Shown piece after piece: positions 30,306 through 42,532 of a stretch of 64,000 nt of DNA; position 1 is the stretch's first letter; every line of letters begins with the position of its first letter. The translations under genes and the position numbers were made by a program. The stretch is from Paralithodes platypus (Eukaryota; Arthropoda; Malacostraca; Decapoda; Lithodidae). The notes under the pieces are model-generated. The model was given only the letters and a program-made list of their open reading frames with translations. It had not been told where the DNA came from and ran no database searches. The stretch is from positions 19,448,687-19,512,686 of the forward strand of contig CM064501.1 in NCBI GenBank assembly GCA_032716605.1. Direction: 5' to 3'.

Positions 30306-32650
30306 CTGCCAGCCACTCTGCTCCTGCCCGCATCGCCCGCATATCCACGAGACAGATGGGACACATAAGACCTGAGTGGACTACACCAGTATACCCTGCC
30401 CAGCCAGCTTCTATGGCCCCTACCACCAGAGAGAAAAATCAGAGGGGTAACTACGCTAAACACCCAGCTAACCACCCTAGACTTCCCCAGCCTGATCAAC
30501 CAGCTACAGGTGGTACTCCTTTATTTTCCAACTTACCTTTCATCTCCCCCATCAAGGACTGCCAAACTGCTCCAGACTTTCACTCTCTATTCCCTAGTCT
30601 GCCATTTATATCACCCATCAAAACCCCTCAGGATCTTGCAGCCATCCAAGTCATGTCCTTTTCCCGGGCTAGGATGGCGCATAAACCAGCTGTTCAACCC
30701 ATGCAGCAGTTCTAAAAACCTTTCCTTATATGTATCATCCTGCACATGCCATTTCTCATCCACTTCCTCCCCCACCAGAAAGTGATCCCCCCATCTTATA
30801 ACAGAATCTGCCCGGGGCATCTAGCTACAAGGTACAGCCAAAGTCCAGGCGCACCACCCCCAGAGCTACAAGGACATAACCACCATGCGCCAAACGCCCT
30901 TGATCCTCTCAAGCCGGGCGCCTTAAGTAGGGGCAAGAAGATTGCCTTATACTCACCCAGCCTGAACATCAGGAACTAAGCTTGCCATTTGGTATTATTT
31001 AGTTCAGGGTAAGAACAGCCAGAGATAGCTGGTGTTCAACTTGTCAGTTGTGTGCTGTGATCGAAGATCTACCAGGTCGGGTTCCCCCCATCAGGAAGAG
31101 GACTAGCTTGGGCAACCCACTTTGGGCTCCCCCTTTCTGGCCTTCGATGCGGTGCACAAACCAAGTACCAAAGGATTCCTACCTTGTTTTGTTTCAAGGG
31201 ATTATGAGGATAGTGTAGTAACCTTGAGATCTACCAGATCGGTTCCCCCCATCAGGAAGAGGACGAAGTTTGGGCAGCCGACTTTGGGCTCCCCTACCTG
31301 GATTCTCTTTTTGCTACATGGTTTCTGATAGTTTCCACGACCTACCAAGGAAGGAAGACACTTACCTTGACCCCCCTTGGACTACCTATAATGTCACTAT
31401 CTAGACTGCTTGCCACTCTAGGTAGATCATTATGCTAGTCACCCTAACCCCCCAAATCTTGTAGCAGAACTCCAGCATATCCTTTGGGGATCACTGCACT
31501 GTGGGAGTGCAAGAGGAACCCGGCTGTCCCGTGGTAGGCGCCAAGGTCTAAGGAATCATCTTGTGACTCCACCCTGGACCAGTAGCTGGAGTCATCACGC
31601 CCAGCCGCCCTCCGGACTACTGGATCCTCCCTCGATCTATGGGCCCTCCTCTTCACTACAGCTCTCCTTTAAGTGTTTTTGTACCGTTTATGGGTATAGA
31701 GTTGACTCAGGGTTGTGGTAGAAGTTATCTTCAGGGGTTCTCATTAACATTCCGTCTTGCGAGAGGTCTTTCTTCTCCCTACTTAAATTGACGTTAATTA
31801 GCCCACTTGCCGGGACCCATTATACATACCTATCAGGGGATCCTTATATATGCACCTTCCCGGGTTATTGGTCTCCCATAGCCCGACAGAGGGGGCGTGC
31901 CCATAGCATCAAACACAAACACATATTTGCACGTAATCTAGTCCCTTTGTATAACTTCTAGCCTAATTCATTTAACATTCTGTCAGGTTCATAACTCGAA
32001 TAGATTTCGCTCTATCTCAGCTCCCGACGATTGTTGCCTCAGCCTTCAGCACCTTGCTAGTACACAATTAGAGTTAAGGATTAATCTTTGCCAGGTGAGA
32101 TCTAGCACACCTATAGTATTAATATCATTTGTGAGCCTTTCCGAGCCCACTTCATTGTTGATGACCACTTGGCCATTATTGCTTTAGAGTCAGTTAACGT
32201 CACTATATGCCGGGGACATCATTGCATGATCCAGACGGCATTTGCCATTACTGCACTCTTGTCTTTTGTTGAGATCCTCTCTGAGATCTATTTGGGTAGG
32301 AGGTGTACCTCCACCATTTTGGATACCTTATAATTGTATCCTAGGAGTATTATTATTACCTTGAGTCCGGACCCATTGTCCGACTCCTATTGCTTACTTG
32401 ATAACCTGAGTATTGTATGTCTTAATTATTCTTATTGTTGTTGATGATCTCCAGGTTACAGGTATAAAATATATGTCTTGCTCCTCCATGAACCAGGTGT
32501 TAAACTGAATAAAACCCATGTTAACTTGTTACCTGTGTGCTTACTATCCTGCCGTGTTGTCTCTTTATTTAAAGTTTAAGGTATACCTATCCAGTTAGAG
32601 AGCTGCTCATTGTACAAAGAATATCTCGCGTTCCAATTTGGACCGGGCAT
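30306..32650. other. Unassigned segment, possibly part of another retroelement
   Basis: A frame open from the gap to about 30715 encodes a Pro/Thr/Gln-rich peptide (IRPEWTTPVYPAQPASM) that I do not recognise. Further on are duplicated lines such as AGATCTACCAG(G/A)TCGG (31062 and 31228). Toward the end come a TATA-like TATAAAATATA (about 32464), an AATAAA (about 32507) and a terminal ...GGGCATAACA, together resembling the end of an LTR. No matching second LTR is visible, so this stays a guess. Confidence 0.4.
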
Positions 32651-33180
32651 AACAATATAATAATACAGAAATATTACAAGCAAATAAATGAAATAGAGGG
32701 ATTAGTTAGAGAAAATAATAATGAGAAATACATAATACTGATGAGGAAGAGGGAAAGCGAGCGAGCCAGAGAGAGAGAGAGACAGGAGGAGTGAGAGAGA
32801 TTAGAGAAAATAGAGAGATTGCAAGCATTTTATAGCGTATTATTTGCAGGCGTTCAGTAAATTTCTTACGGTAATACAAACAATGAAAGATTGAATATTT
32901 GTGCTTGGCATTATATGATTGTGGGGAACAGATGTAGGCCTATACCGTACGGGAAATAGACCAAAAAGTACCTCCTCTTCCTCACCTCTTCCCACCCTCC
33001 ACACTCATTCATAACATCCATTCATAGACTTATATGGGGAGACGAAGAGTTGCTCTTTCCAAAAATGATCGTTTCGTTCGCATTGGAGCCATAGTAACGG
33101 CGCTAGGGCGAGTGCAATTGAGCGAATATTTCGGGATTATGCCCGCTGAGCAGTACAGTGTAAAATACCTTACCACCCGC
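32651..33180. other. Low-complexity spacer
   Basis: Contains a purine-rich GAGAGA stretch (about 32750-32815) and no supported gene. Confidence 0.5.
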
Positions 33181-33246
33181 TAAATAAGGGTTAATAGGTT
33201 CTTTGGCCCTACGCCGGAAACTCCTTTTGATACGGGAGATCCCGCG

Positions 33247-33620
33247 ATGTCGACGATTGTGCGACCTCTGGCTACATCCTTTGCTTTAGCTAAAATACCT
33301 AACCATCCTCTTGTGTCAGATCCAATTTCCAATGTGCCAGGCACAGCAGCTCTCACTACTTCCACTGTGCGAGTCTTATCAGACATATCTCCCCCTCCTT
33401 TAGACAAGGCGCCAGTTAAAAACAGGAGCTATGCCTCTTTTATACGGGCCGGATGAGTCAGGGGTAGCAATGTTACGGAAATGTTTTGGATGTTCATATT
33501 AAGGACATTCCAGATTCTTATAACCATGACTTATTCTTCCCACCAAATCCCTCCAGAACGCCATTCTTGGTTCTCTCTTCAGGTTTTTGGTGCCGGCAGA
33601 GTCCCCTCAGCTTGGCTGCC
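33247..33620 (+). pseudogene. DIRS-E gag remnant
   Basis: Frames corresponding to the middle of the gag-like protein are recognisable (SKIPNPP-like ALAKIPNHPLV, TTSTVRVLSDISPPPLDKAP), then scattered short pieces (HQIPPERHSWFSLQVFGAG). Frameshifts and internal deletions separate them. No function is expected. Confidence 0.75.
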
Positions 33621-33629
33621 ACCCCCCAC

Positions 33630-34557
33630 AATTGGCAACCTAGAAACCTCGCGGACTTGTTCATTATGGACATTCAGGAGGCCAAGTGGCTAGCACCATA
33701 TGGTAGCGAAGTGACCAAGATATTCACGAATCAATATACCCAGTCTACAAAGCGACAGTTTCAATCGCATTGGCAAGCTTTTACGTCTCGGATTCTTAGA
33801 ACGAAAACAAACTGTGCCCTCGGTGGCGTTGGTTGTTAATTATTTAATTTATCTGTTCATGCAGAAACATTTATCTGAAAGTGATTTATGTGGGCAGGTT
33901 TTAAACTCCGCCCACCTCCCCGTCAGCTCAGGCCTACATGGTCTCTGGACAAATCATCGTCGTTATTCTCGTTCCCGTATGTACCAAAGACTGCAGATTT
34001 TACAAAAGGGCAGTATTCCTTATGGCTTTGGCTACCGGGAACAGAGTATCTGAGCTGGCGGCGATGAGCAACGCACCTAATTGCCTCAGGTTTGATAGGC
34101 TTCATGAGGGTATTCACATTGCACCTTCCCCAGGATTCATAGCCAAGATTGAGCACAGTGAACACGTGTTTTCAGAGTTCACGGTGCCGGCGTTAAAAAA
34201 GGGGAAAGGTGCACCATCTTTTTTGCCCAGTCCAAGCTCTAACCAAATATTTAAGAGTGGCACCTCTAAATCACCAGGGTGCTTTATGGGTCCCAAGTCC
34301 GGGTGAACCGCTTGATGGAGCGTACACTGGCTTCTCTCTTGGTCGAGGACTTTAAAGAGAAGAATCCCGGCGTTGTGGGTAAGACCCACGATTTACGCAA
34401 GGGGACAGCCTCTTTGCGTTTCCTTAATAATCTTTCGGTGGAAGTTATTAAGTCCACACAGTTGTGGGCCGCTAATCAGGAGTTTTTGCCTCGATTCCTT
34501 TCAGTAGCTCTGGACAAACCTTCCTTGCCATGTATAGCTTTACGGCAGAGGGTCTAG
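33630..34557 (+). pseudogene. DIRS-E tyrosine recombinase, broken
   Basis: Pieces of the recombinase lie in three frames, with shifts near 33805, in 33940-34020, and near 34200-34300. About 100 bases between LSE and the GTTTTAAACTCCGCCC block are missing relative to full copies; the same deletion occurs in DIRS-G and K. The Arg (GNRVSEL) and HDLRK residues remain, but the nucleophile position reads LPRFLSV, with Phe for Tyr. It could not act as a recombinase. Confidence 0.88.
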
Positions 34558-35250
34558 GTGGCCCTTTTAGTGACGTTTTGTTTAATTTCAAGAAAAAGGG
34601 GGGGGGGGAGGGTGCAGTCAGTGTGACATAGGACATCCTAGACCCCTCCGGAGTATGTGTTCGGAACATACGAGCTGTGATACTGGTTGTAGGCATTGTA
34701 TTATAAAATTTCTCTGTAGTATTCATTGCAGGAAATTGTGCTAAAGGCCAATAATAGTGTTACAACAATTCTTATTGTAAGTAGCTTTGGCTGTGAAGCA
34801 ATAGATTTTTGAGAAATCTCGGTAGTTGCAACTACGACTTTTACTTTTGAAGTAATTACTTCTGCATAAGTACACGAGTTCAGTACTTCTACGAATGTAC
34901 AAGAATTCATTTATGTTTGGTTATATTTTTAGGAATATATCCACTAGTTAATGGGGTTTATATGTGCACATGTAAACTTATAAGTTTTTAGTTTTCACCA
35001 CTTACTTTAAGTGGGGTGCCTTCTTAACTAGCAGATCTGTGCACAGAGTCTCAGAGTTAACCCTTTTTCAAGCAGGCTTCTTTGAAGCACGCTCCTGCTT
35101 GTACCCCTTTTTGAAGATTTAGGCTGTATAAAGTTTATGCACCCGAATATCTCTTTTTTACAAAAGTAAGAATACTATGTGGTTGTTTGATTATCTGCTT
35201 TTCTAGAGTTATGATATGATTACGAATGTCCCCCTCCAGTCTTAGAAATC
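34558..35250 (+). other. DIRS-E 3' untranslated region
   Basis: G-run hairpin directly after the stop, then the shared AT-rich 3' region. No gene. Confidence 0.65.
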
Positions 35251-35357
35251 AGGCATGTTCGTCAATGATGGAGGGGCCACTAATAAATTATAGGTTTGAC
35301 TCCTGTAAGGAGATAAAGAAAACCTAATATTTAGTAGTGGCCCCGTAATCATTGACG
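35251..35357 (+). repeat. DIRS-E internal complementary region
   Basis: Same structure as in DIRS-A and B: complement of the left end, then of the right end. Confidence 0.88.
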
Positions 35358-35430
35358 ACTGGGGCCCTCCCGACCATCCCCTTCCCATTCGTTGATGTAT
35401 TAAGGATTTTGGTTTACTTGATATGTCAGT

Positions 35431-35779
35431 GAAGGAAGTATGACACCTGAATCAGCGTCTGGTCAAAGATCCACACAAGTACATCCACGATATGATGGAA
35501 AGCTTATTGGATAGTTATTCTTATTTTCTTTTTGTTTTTATTTTTTACGAAGTTTTTTCGTAGTGAGAACCCAATTCATAATGACTGAAGCCATGAGTGA
35601 GGTCGCGTGCGCTCATGATGAAGGCTCCTCAGATTTAAATGCTCTGCGCGGTAGATTCAAACTACGGCGGATTAGTGTTTGAAGAGGATGCCTTATGTAA
35701 TAGGCATGTTCGTCAATGATGGAGGGGCCACTACTAAATATTAGGTTTTCTTTATCTCCTTACAGGAGTCAAACCTATA
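35431..35779 (+). repeat. DIRS-E right inverted terminal repeat
   Basis: Ends in AACCTATA at 35779, followed at once by DIRS reverse transcriptase sequence (ATTGGCACGTCTCGG). Near its end it reads GATGGAGGGG where other right ends read GATTACGGGG, so it has exchanged sequence with a left-type end. Confidence 0.88.
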
Positions 35780-37122
35780 ATTGGCACGTCTCGGTAAACA
35801 AAAGATTTCAACGGTTTCTGGCCTTAAGAATAAAGCATCAGACTTATGTCTTTCAAAGGATGCCGTTTGGATTGAACCTAGCACCTCGCTTATTCACGAA
35901 ATTAGTCCGGCAAGCCCTGATGCCCTTGTTAGAGCAAGGGATCAGGATTTTGTGGTACCTAGACAACTGGCTAGTGGTGGCAGAGACGGAACAAGTATGC
36001 ATAAATCATGTCAACATAACATTAAAACATGTCAAAACTCTAGGGTTCAAGGTCAACCTGGTAAAGTCAAACCTTGTTCCCTCACGAGTAGTTCAGTGGA
36101 TAGGGCTGGTCTGGGACACAGCTACTCTCACTCTGAGTCAGAGTGTGGATAATCGCAACAGATTTCGCAGGAAATTGTTTCTGTTCCTTCACAGTCTGAC
36201 TACGACACGGAAAATCTGGGAGTCTCTGGTCGGCTCTCTCAACTGGATTCAACTAACTGTAAGGTTGGGCCGGTTGAGAGTCAAACGTTTAATATTGGAG
36301 GGCAACAAATATTTTCCGCTATTGCCGGCGAAAAAATTATGGCCCATACCAAAATTAATCCACAACTTACTAGCGGTCTGGGCGAAGAGGGAAACGTTAC
36401 ACTCAGTCATGTCATGGACCTCTCCTCCGACGGTATGGGTAGACACGGATGTGTCAGGAACGATAGGTTGGGGCTTTCAGTCAAACCAAGGGCACCAGGG
36501 TCAAGGGCTTTGGTCCCATTTAGAAATCTCCCACATCAATGTCAAAGAATTACTAGTCCCCTTATATTTCCTTCAGGCTCACGGCTCTACTTTACAGGGC
36601 AAGTCGGTGGCCTTCAGAATGGACAATCTGAATGCAGTTCACTGTATTCAGAAACAAGGGTCAACGAGATCTCGGAAGTTGCTAAACGTGTCAGAAAAGA
36701 TTTTTATTCTAGCCAACAGGCTGGACATTCATCTTCACGCATCTTATCTCCTAGGCGTAGCAAACGTCTGGGCAGACGCTCTGTCTCGGAGACAGAGCAC
36801 AACAGTAGAATGGGCGCTCAAGCAAACCATTTTCAACCAAATGATTGCGGAGCCTTACCATCCACAAGTGGATTTATTTGCGTCAGAGGAGACTCACAAA
36901 CTCCCACTGTACCTCACCCGCCGGACGATAACGCCGGCGGGCGGGCCAGACGCACTGGTGACAGACTGGAACAGGTGGAGTTCCATTTATCTGTTTCCGC
37001 CGCCAGATGCGTCTCTAATGTGCCACGTAGTAAACAAACTACAGTATTATCGGGGCGTAGTCTCGCTAATCGCGCCCCTGTGGCCGGCGCAGTTGTGGTA
37101 CCAGCAATTGAAGACGTGGTGA
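35780..37122 (+). pseudogene. DIRS-F reverse transcriptase / RNase H / MT-like, 5'-truncated
   Basis: The open frame starts at the E/F junction and includes MPFGLNLAP, RNase H motifs (WVDTDVSG, NVKELLV, FRMDNLNAV, VWADALSR) and the MT-like domain to LWPAQLWYQQLKTW. The RT active-site motif reads YLDN where A and B read YLDD, which should abolish polymerase activity. The frame stops a few codons earlier than in DIRS-A. Confidence 0.88.
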
Positions 37123-39213
37123 CTGCACCCGGTGTCACTCCCGGTCGGGTTTTTCCACTTAGACACAATTGGCAACCTAAAGACCTCGCTGACTTTTGCA
37201 TTATGGACATTCAGGAGGCCAAATGGCTAGCACCATATGGTAGAGATGTGACCAATAAATTCATGAATCAATATACCCAGTCTACTAAGCGACAGTATCA
37301 ATCGCATTGGCAAGCCTTTACTTCTTGGATTCTTAGAACAGAACAAACTGTGCCCTCGGTGGCTTTGGTTTTTAATTATTTAAATTATCTGTTCGAGCAG
37401 AAACGTTTATCTGTAGTAACGTTAAAAAATCACTTAACAGCGATTAGGATGCCGTTTTTGGACCTTACCGGTCTCTCCATACCAGTTGCGGAGGAAACAG
37501 GTTTTATGAGGGCATGTTTTAAACTCCGCCCACCTCCCCGTCAGCTCATGCCTACCTGGTCTCTGGACAAAGCATTGTCATTACTTCATTCCCGTCTGTA
37601 CCAAAATACTGCAGACTTTACATTACTTTTAAAAAGGGCAGTATTCCTTATGGCTTTGGCTCAGTGTTGCCAGATCTAGCATAATTTTGTGCTTTTAGCA
37701 TAATTTGAGCATATTTCGGACCCCTAGCATAATGTCTAGCATACATATCCATTTAGCATAATTTTAGCACAATTGTGAAACAATTGGCATAATTCTAGCA
37801 AAATTTACAAAAATATGTAAACATCGACTGAAATTTGAATGAAAGTCAATAGAAAATAAAGAAATTCACTCTAACTATAGAAAATATAAATCTTCTCCCC
37901 CCCCCCCCCCTCATGTGCAGCACATGTAGTCACGAGTACTGAACCTGTCTACCACAAGTCTCAGTCTCCTCCCTCACTCATTACCAGACAGTCACACACC
38001 TCTGGAGTCTGGACTCTGGTGCCCATTGCCGCAGTTTGCCACTACTACACTCGCCTTATCAGTGTGAAAGTTGTTCAGAACTCGGCCATATGAAAACAAC
38101 TAATGTAAGCTGCTGATTTTGAGATTTTGTTTTCATTTATAAATATAGAGAATCAAGGGAAAGAAATTAGTTTGAGATTTTTTCACATGTAAATATGAAG
38201 AATAGAAGGGAAAAAATTAGTTAAGTTTCATAGATCTCAATCATCTCTTATACCGGTATTATTAAATAATATACGGAAAATATATTACACTTAGTATTAA
38301 TATATATATTACCTCTGAATTGGGATATGTTTAAGTGTAGGCTACAGTAATTTTCCAAGCATTAATATATTTATTTTAGAGGAGCATTAATTAGGTTTCC
38401 TCAGTTATATTATGTTGTAATCATACAGCTACAATATTAAATTTATATTTCCTTATTTCCAGGTATATTTTTTAAAATACACTTATACAGTAGATTTAAG
38501 CTCTGTATGTTTCACAGTAAGTGAATGAAGCATTTGTATATTACAGGATTATAATTATATATATTATTTCCGTTAGCATAAAGTTAGCATAATTAAGTTT
38601 TTTTTCTGGAATAAAATTGCTCAATCTAGCATAATTTTTTCATAGCCCTAGCATAATTTTGCTATTCGGATATGGCAACACTGCAGTTTGGCTACCGGGA
38701 ACAGAGTATCTGAGATAGCGGCGATGAGCAACACACCTAATTGCCTCAGGTTTGGTAGGCTTAATGAGTGTATTCACATTGCACCTTCCCCAGGGTTCAT
38801 AGCCAAGAATGAGCACAGTGAACACGTGTTTTCAGAGTTCACGGTGCCGGCGTTGAAAAGGGGAAAGGTGCACCATAATTTATGTCCAGTGCAAGCTCTA
38901 ACCAAATATTTGAGAGTGGCACCTCTAAATCACCAGGGTGCTTTATGGGTAGCAAGTACGGGTAAACGCTTGATGAAACGTAGACTGGCTTCTCTCTTGG
39001 TCGAGGTCATTAAAGAGAGTAATCCCGGCGTTGTGGGTAGGGCCCACGATTTACGCAAGTGGGCAGCTTCTTTACGTTTCCTTAAAAAAATTATGTTGAA
39101 GATATTACGTCCACACAGTTGTGGGCCTCTAATCATACGTTTTTGACTCGATACCTTTCAGTAGCTCTAGACAAACCTTCCTTGCCATGTATAGCTTTAA
39201 GGCAGAGGGTCTA
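36339..39213 (+). pseudogene. DIRS-F tyrosine recombinase, split by a hAT-like insert
   Basis: The recombinase frame overlaps RNase H and is recognisable from MDIQEAKW (about 37202). It is interrupted after FLMALA at 37661 and resumes after 38683 with the remainder of the TGNRVSE motif. It keeps HDLRKW but has a frameshift in an A run near 39085 that removes the Tyr-containing end from the frame; the Tyr region itself now reads as LTRYLSV in another frame. Confidence 0.87.
37654..38693. mobile_element. hAT-like non-autonomous insertion with subterminal repeats
   Basis: The insert 37662-38683 has 11-base terminal inverted repeats (CAGTGTTGCCA and its complement) and near-identical 8-base flanks, CTTTGGCT (37654-37661) and GTTTGGCT (38686-38693), with two extra bases at the right end. 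Both subterminal regions carry many TAGCATAAT motifs, like the transposase-binding repeats of hAT elements. No transposase is encoded; the interior is AT-rich. Confidence 0.82.
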
Positions 39214-39792
39214 GGTGGCCCCTAAGTCACTTATTGTTTAATTTCAAGAAAAGGGGGGGGGGGGGTGCAGTCAGTGTAACATAGGACACCCTAGACCCCG
39301 CCGGAGTATGAGAGCTGTGATACTGTTTATGGGTGTTGTGATATGTAAATTTCTCTGTACTATTCATTACAGGAAATTGTGCTAGTACAATTATAGTACA
39401 AACAACAGTGTTGTTGTAAGTAGTTGTTGGGCTGAGAAGCAATCTAATTTTAAGCATTGGTTATATTTTGCAAGATATATCCACTAATTTTATGGGGTTT
39501 ATATGTGCACATGTAAACTTATAAGTTTTATTTTTTTAACACTTAATTTAAGTGGGGTGCTTTGTTAACTGGCGGATCTGTTCTCGGAATCTCAGAGTTA
39601 ACCCCTTTTTATCAAGCAGGCTTCTTTGAAGCACGCTCCTGCTTGTACCCCTTTTGTATATATGTGCTGTATAAAGTTTATGCACCAAATATATTTTTTT
39701 TACAAAGTAAGAATACTATGTGGTTGTTTGATAATCTGCCTTTGCTTGAGTTATGATATGATTACGAATGTCCCCCTCCAGTCTTAGATATC
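39214..39792 (+). other. DIRS-F 3' untranslated region
   Basis: Conserved G-run hairpin after the stop, then the shared AT-rich 3' region. No gene. Confidence 0.65.
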
Positions 39793-39899
39793 AGGCATAA
39801 TCGTCAATGATGGAGGGGCCACTAATAAATTATAGGTTTGACTCCTGCAAGGAGATAAAGAAAACCTAATATTTAGTAGTGGCCCCATAATCATTGACG
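39793..39899 (+). repeat. DIRS-F internal complementary region
   Basis: Same two-part structure. It has CATAATCG where the other copies read CATGTTCG, and the element's own right terminal repeat carries the same change (near 40248), so ICR and terminus changed together. Confidence 0.88.
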
Positions 39900-39972
39900 A
39901 CTGGGGCCCTCCCGACCATCCCCTTCCCATTCGTTGATGTATTAAGGATTTTGGTTTACTTGATATGTCAGT

Positions 39973-40322
39973 GAAGGAAGAATGACGCCTGAGTCAGCGT
40001 CTGGTCAAAGATCCACACAAGTACATCCACGATTATATGGAAAGCTTATGAATAGTTATTCTTATTTTGTTTTTGTTTTTTATTTGTTATGAAGTTTTTT
40101 TCGTAGTGAGAACCCAATTTCATAATGACTGAACCATGAGTGAGGTTGCGTGCGCTCATGATGAAGGCTCCTCAATTTGTTATGCTCTGCGCGGTAGATT
40201 CAAACTACGGCGGATGAGTGTTTGAAGAGGGTGCCTTATGTAATAGGCATAATCGTCAATGATTATGGGGCCACTACTAAATATTAGGTTTTCTTTATCT
40301 CCTTGCAGGAGTCAAACCTATA
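39973..40322 (+). repeat. DIRS-F right inverted terminal repeat
   Basis: Ends AGTCAAACCTATA at 40322. Flanking host DNA begins ATATGAATTTATCG. Confidence 0.88.
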
Positions 40323-42108
40323 ATATGAATTTATCGTATATATTAATATAATTTATCGTATAGAGCAACCTAGATGCGGTACGATAATTTGGGCTCCTGG
40401 CGTTTTGCCAAGGCAGCAAGGTGTGCCTTCGAGGAAGGGCAGAGCCTTCACGAACACCAACCAGTTAACATCTAATTTTCCGCCCTCAGTTGATCGTGCT
40501 TTTGAGCCTCTAATCACAATACACTGTCAGCAATATATACAGCTACAACATCACAACGCTCTCATCGACGCCATGACTGACTGACAGATAAGCATAATAT
40601 TCATGTCCATTCCCATGTAATCATTTATTCTTTCTTTAACTTGACTCGTGTCTCGGAACCGAAGTCTCGATCCCCATTGTCCACCGCCATATTGGGTAAA
40701 ACGTTCTCCCTTGCCTCATTGCTATGTGGAACTATTGGTGAGTTAATTCCTGGCTAATATTAACCCTTATAACCTGGGGCTCTCAAAATATGAGAGTACA
40801 AGTACGCTATGTGCCTATATGAACTTACACTGTTACCAATCACTCATTAGAAAGCTAACATATAAATTCATTCAGCGCCTTAACACTTCTGAGAACAGTA
40901 TCATTAAAATGCTACAAACTCCAAGCACCTCTAGGATCCAGGCACACTGGAGGAAGTTGCTCTATATTTAACCTTAACCCGGCAAGCGCGATAGGCCTCA
41001 CGGAAGGCTTCCTATAGGGAACGCGATAGGCCTCACGGAAGCAGGACCATAAAAAAAGCCTTCCATAAAAAAAAAGGGCCTATCAAAACAAAGGAATTTG
41101 TCTCTAGGTGAGATAATTCCCCTCCAGTACTCATCCATGTAAATCTCACCCACCCCCCTCCCCTCCTTCCCCACCTTATTCCCCCCTCCCTCCCCTCCTC
41201 AATTATCACCTATTTTTCCTCTTATTATCATCATTTATCGGTTATTTTTCTCTCCCGCGATAATGTAGCACAAGTGGGTTGCATAAAAGATCGTTATGCA
41301 ACACCCAGACACCGGCACACACCGCCCCGCTCGTCTCAGTTGACTCCCAGACAGCGAGAGGGGAGGGCTGCCTGTGTCTCTCTCTCGCCTGAGATTATGA
41401 CCGGGTGGCCAATATCTTCGTTTTTCACCACCCAAATGCTTTTCCCACTTATTTTAGCACTCTTGAAGGTTCATATATACATCATATATGTAAAATAAAA
41501 GCATACCGAAAACAAATAATGGTTTATATTGTAAATATAACGAATTCTGTCAGAATCCAGGGCTAGAAATGCACAAATAACTACCCTAGCACCTAGGTCT
41601 ACAGTATATCGCGCTTGTCAGGTTAAGTAATGATTTCAGGTCTGCTACTCTACAGAATTAGCATACCGGTACTGAACCTCATAGTGCAGTACAGTACCGA
41701 TATTCCTATACTGTACTGTAGCAACATACTGTACCGGAAGCTAAATGATGTGAGGCATGTAGTCCAGGCAAAACAAGGTTTGACCCACCACAAATTGCAA
41801 ATGTATTGACCCATACATTTTTTGAAAGCTTACACTCCAAGGAATAACATATTAAAAGTTTACCAAAAAAAAAATTGTGGAACACCCTTTTTGGGGAGTA
41901 AAAACCAAAATGGCCGCCGCGAGTCCCAAAAATCTTTGTGTTTCCATATCTTTCCACCTAATTCATGCATTTTAGTTCTGTAAAAAGCTATTTCATACAT
42001 TTCTGTCACAAGAAATATGAAAAAACACTACAAGGTTAACAAATAAGATGAAAATGTGTCATATAGTGAAATATTTCCATATATAATGCTCTTGTTAATT
42101 ACATAAAT
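40323..42108. other. Unassigned host spacer between DIRS-F and DIRS-G
   Basis: No supported gene. It contains a direct repeat of GCGATAGGCCTCACGGAAG (about 40986 and 41024), a pyrimidine-rich CCCTCCC tract (41150-41210), and a cluster of GTAC/CAGTACAGTA motifs (41665-41735) that could fold. Confidence 0.5.
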
Positions 42109-42459
42109 TATAGGTTTGACTCCCGTAAGGAGATAAAGAAAACCTAATATTTAGTAGTGGCCCCTCCATCATTGACGAACATGCCTATTACATAAGGCAT
42201 CCTCTTCAAACACTAATCCGCCGTAGTTTGAATCTACCGCGCAGAGCATTTAAAATCTGAGGAGCCTTCATCATGAGCGCCCGCGACCTCACTCATGGCT
42301 TCAGTCATTATGAATTGGGTTCTCACTACGAACAAACTTCGTAAAAAATAAAAAACAAAATGAAAATAAGAATAACTATCCAATAAGCTTTCCATCATAT
42401 CGTAGATGTACTTGTGTGGATCTTTGACCAGACGCTGATTCAGGCGTCATTCTTCCTTC
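42109..42459 (-). repeat. DIRS-G right inverted terminal repeat
   Basis: Plus strand begins TATAGGTTTGACTCCCG. Like DIRS-E it carries the left-type CCCCTCCATCATTGACG just inside the end. Confidence 0.88.
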
Positions 42460-42532
42460 ACTGACATATCAAGTAAACCAAAATCCTTAATACATCAACG
42501 AATGGGAAGGGGATGGTCGGGAGGGCCCCAGT

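Larger units (their letters stand above)
33181..35779 (+). mobile_element. DIRS-E: deletion derivative of a DIRS element
   Basis: It contains a gag remnant (33247-33600), a damaged recombinase (33630-34557), 3' UTR, ICR (35251-35357) and a right terminal repeat (35431-35779). The whole RT/RNase H part is missing: the gag remnant joins directly to recombinase N-terminal sequence near 33625. Its left terminal repeat is not seen; it is either in the gap or lost. Its right end abuts DIRS-F RT sequence, so E appears inserted in F. Confidence 0.85.
35780..40322 (+). mobile_element. DIRS-F: 3' half of a DIRS element, host of E and of a hAT insertion
   Basis: It begins inside the reverse transcriptase (WHVSVNKRF) and runs through RNase H, recombinase, 3' UTR, ICR (39793-39899) and right terminal repeat (39973-40322). 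The recombinase is split by a 1022-base insert (37662-38683). Its 5' half is probably left of E, perhaps DIRS-C beyond the gap. Confidence 0.88.

Noticed and set aside
30306..30715. Host protein-coding exon next to the gap
   Set aside because: The Pro/Gln-rich frame has no recognisable domain and its start is hidden; I left it as unassigned sequence.
31900..32650. A complete LTR
   Set aside because: A TATA-like motif and AATAAA are present, but no second copy or target duplication is visible in the window.
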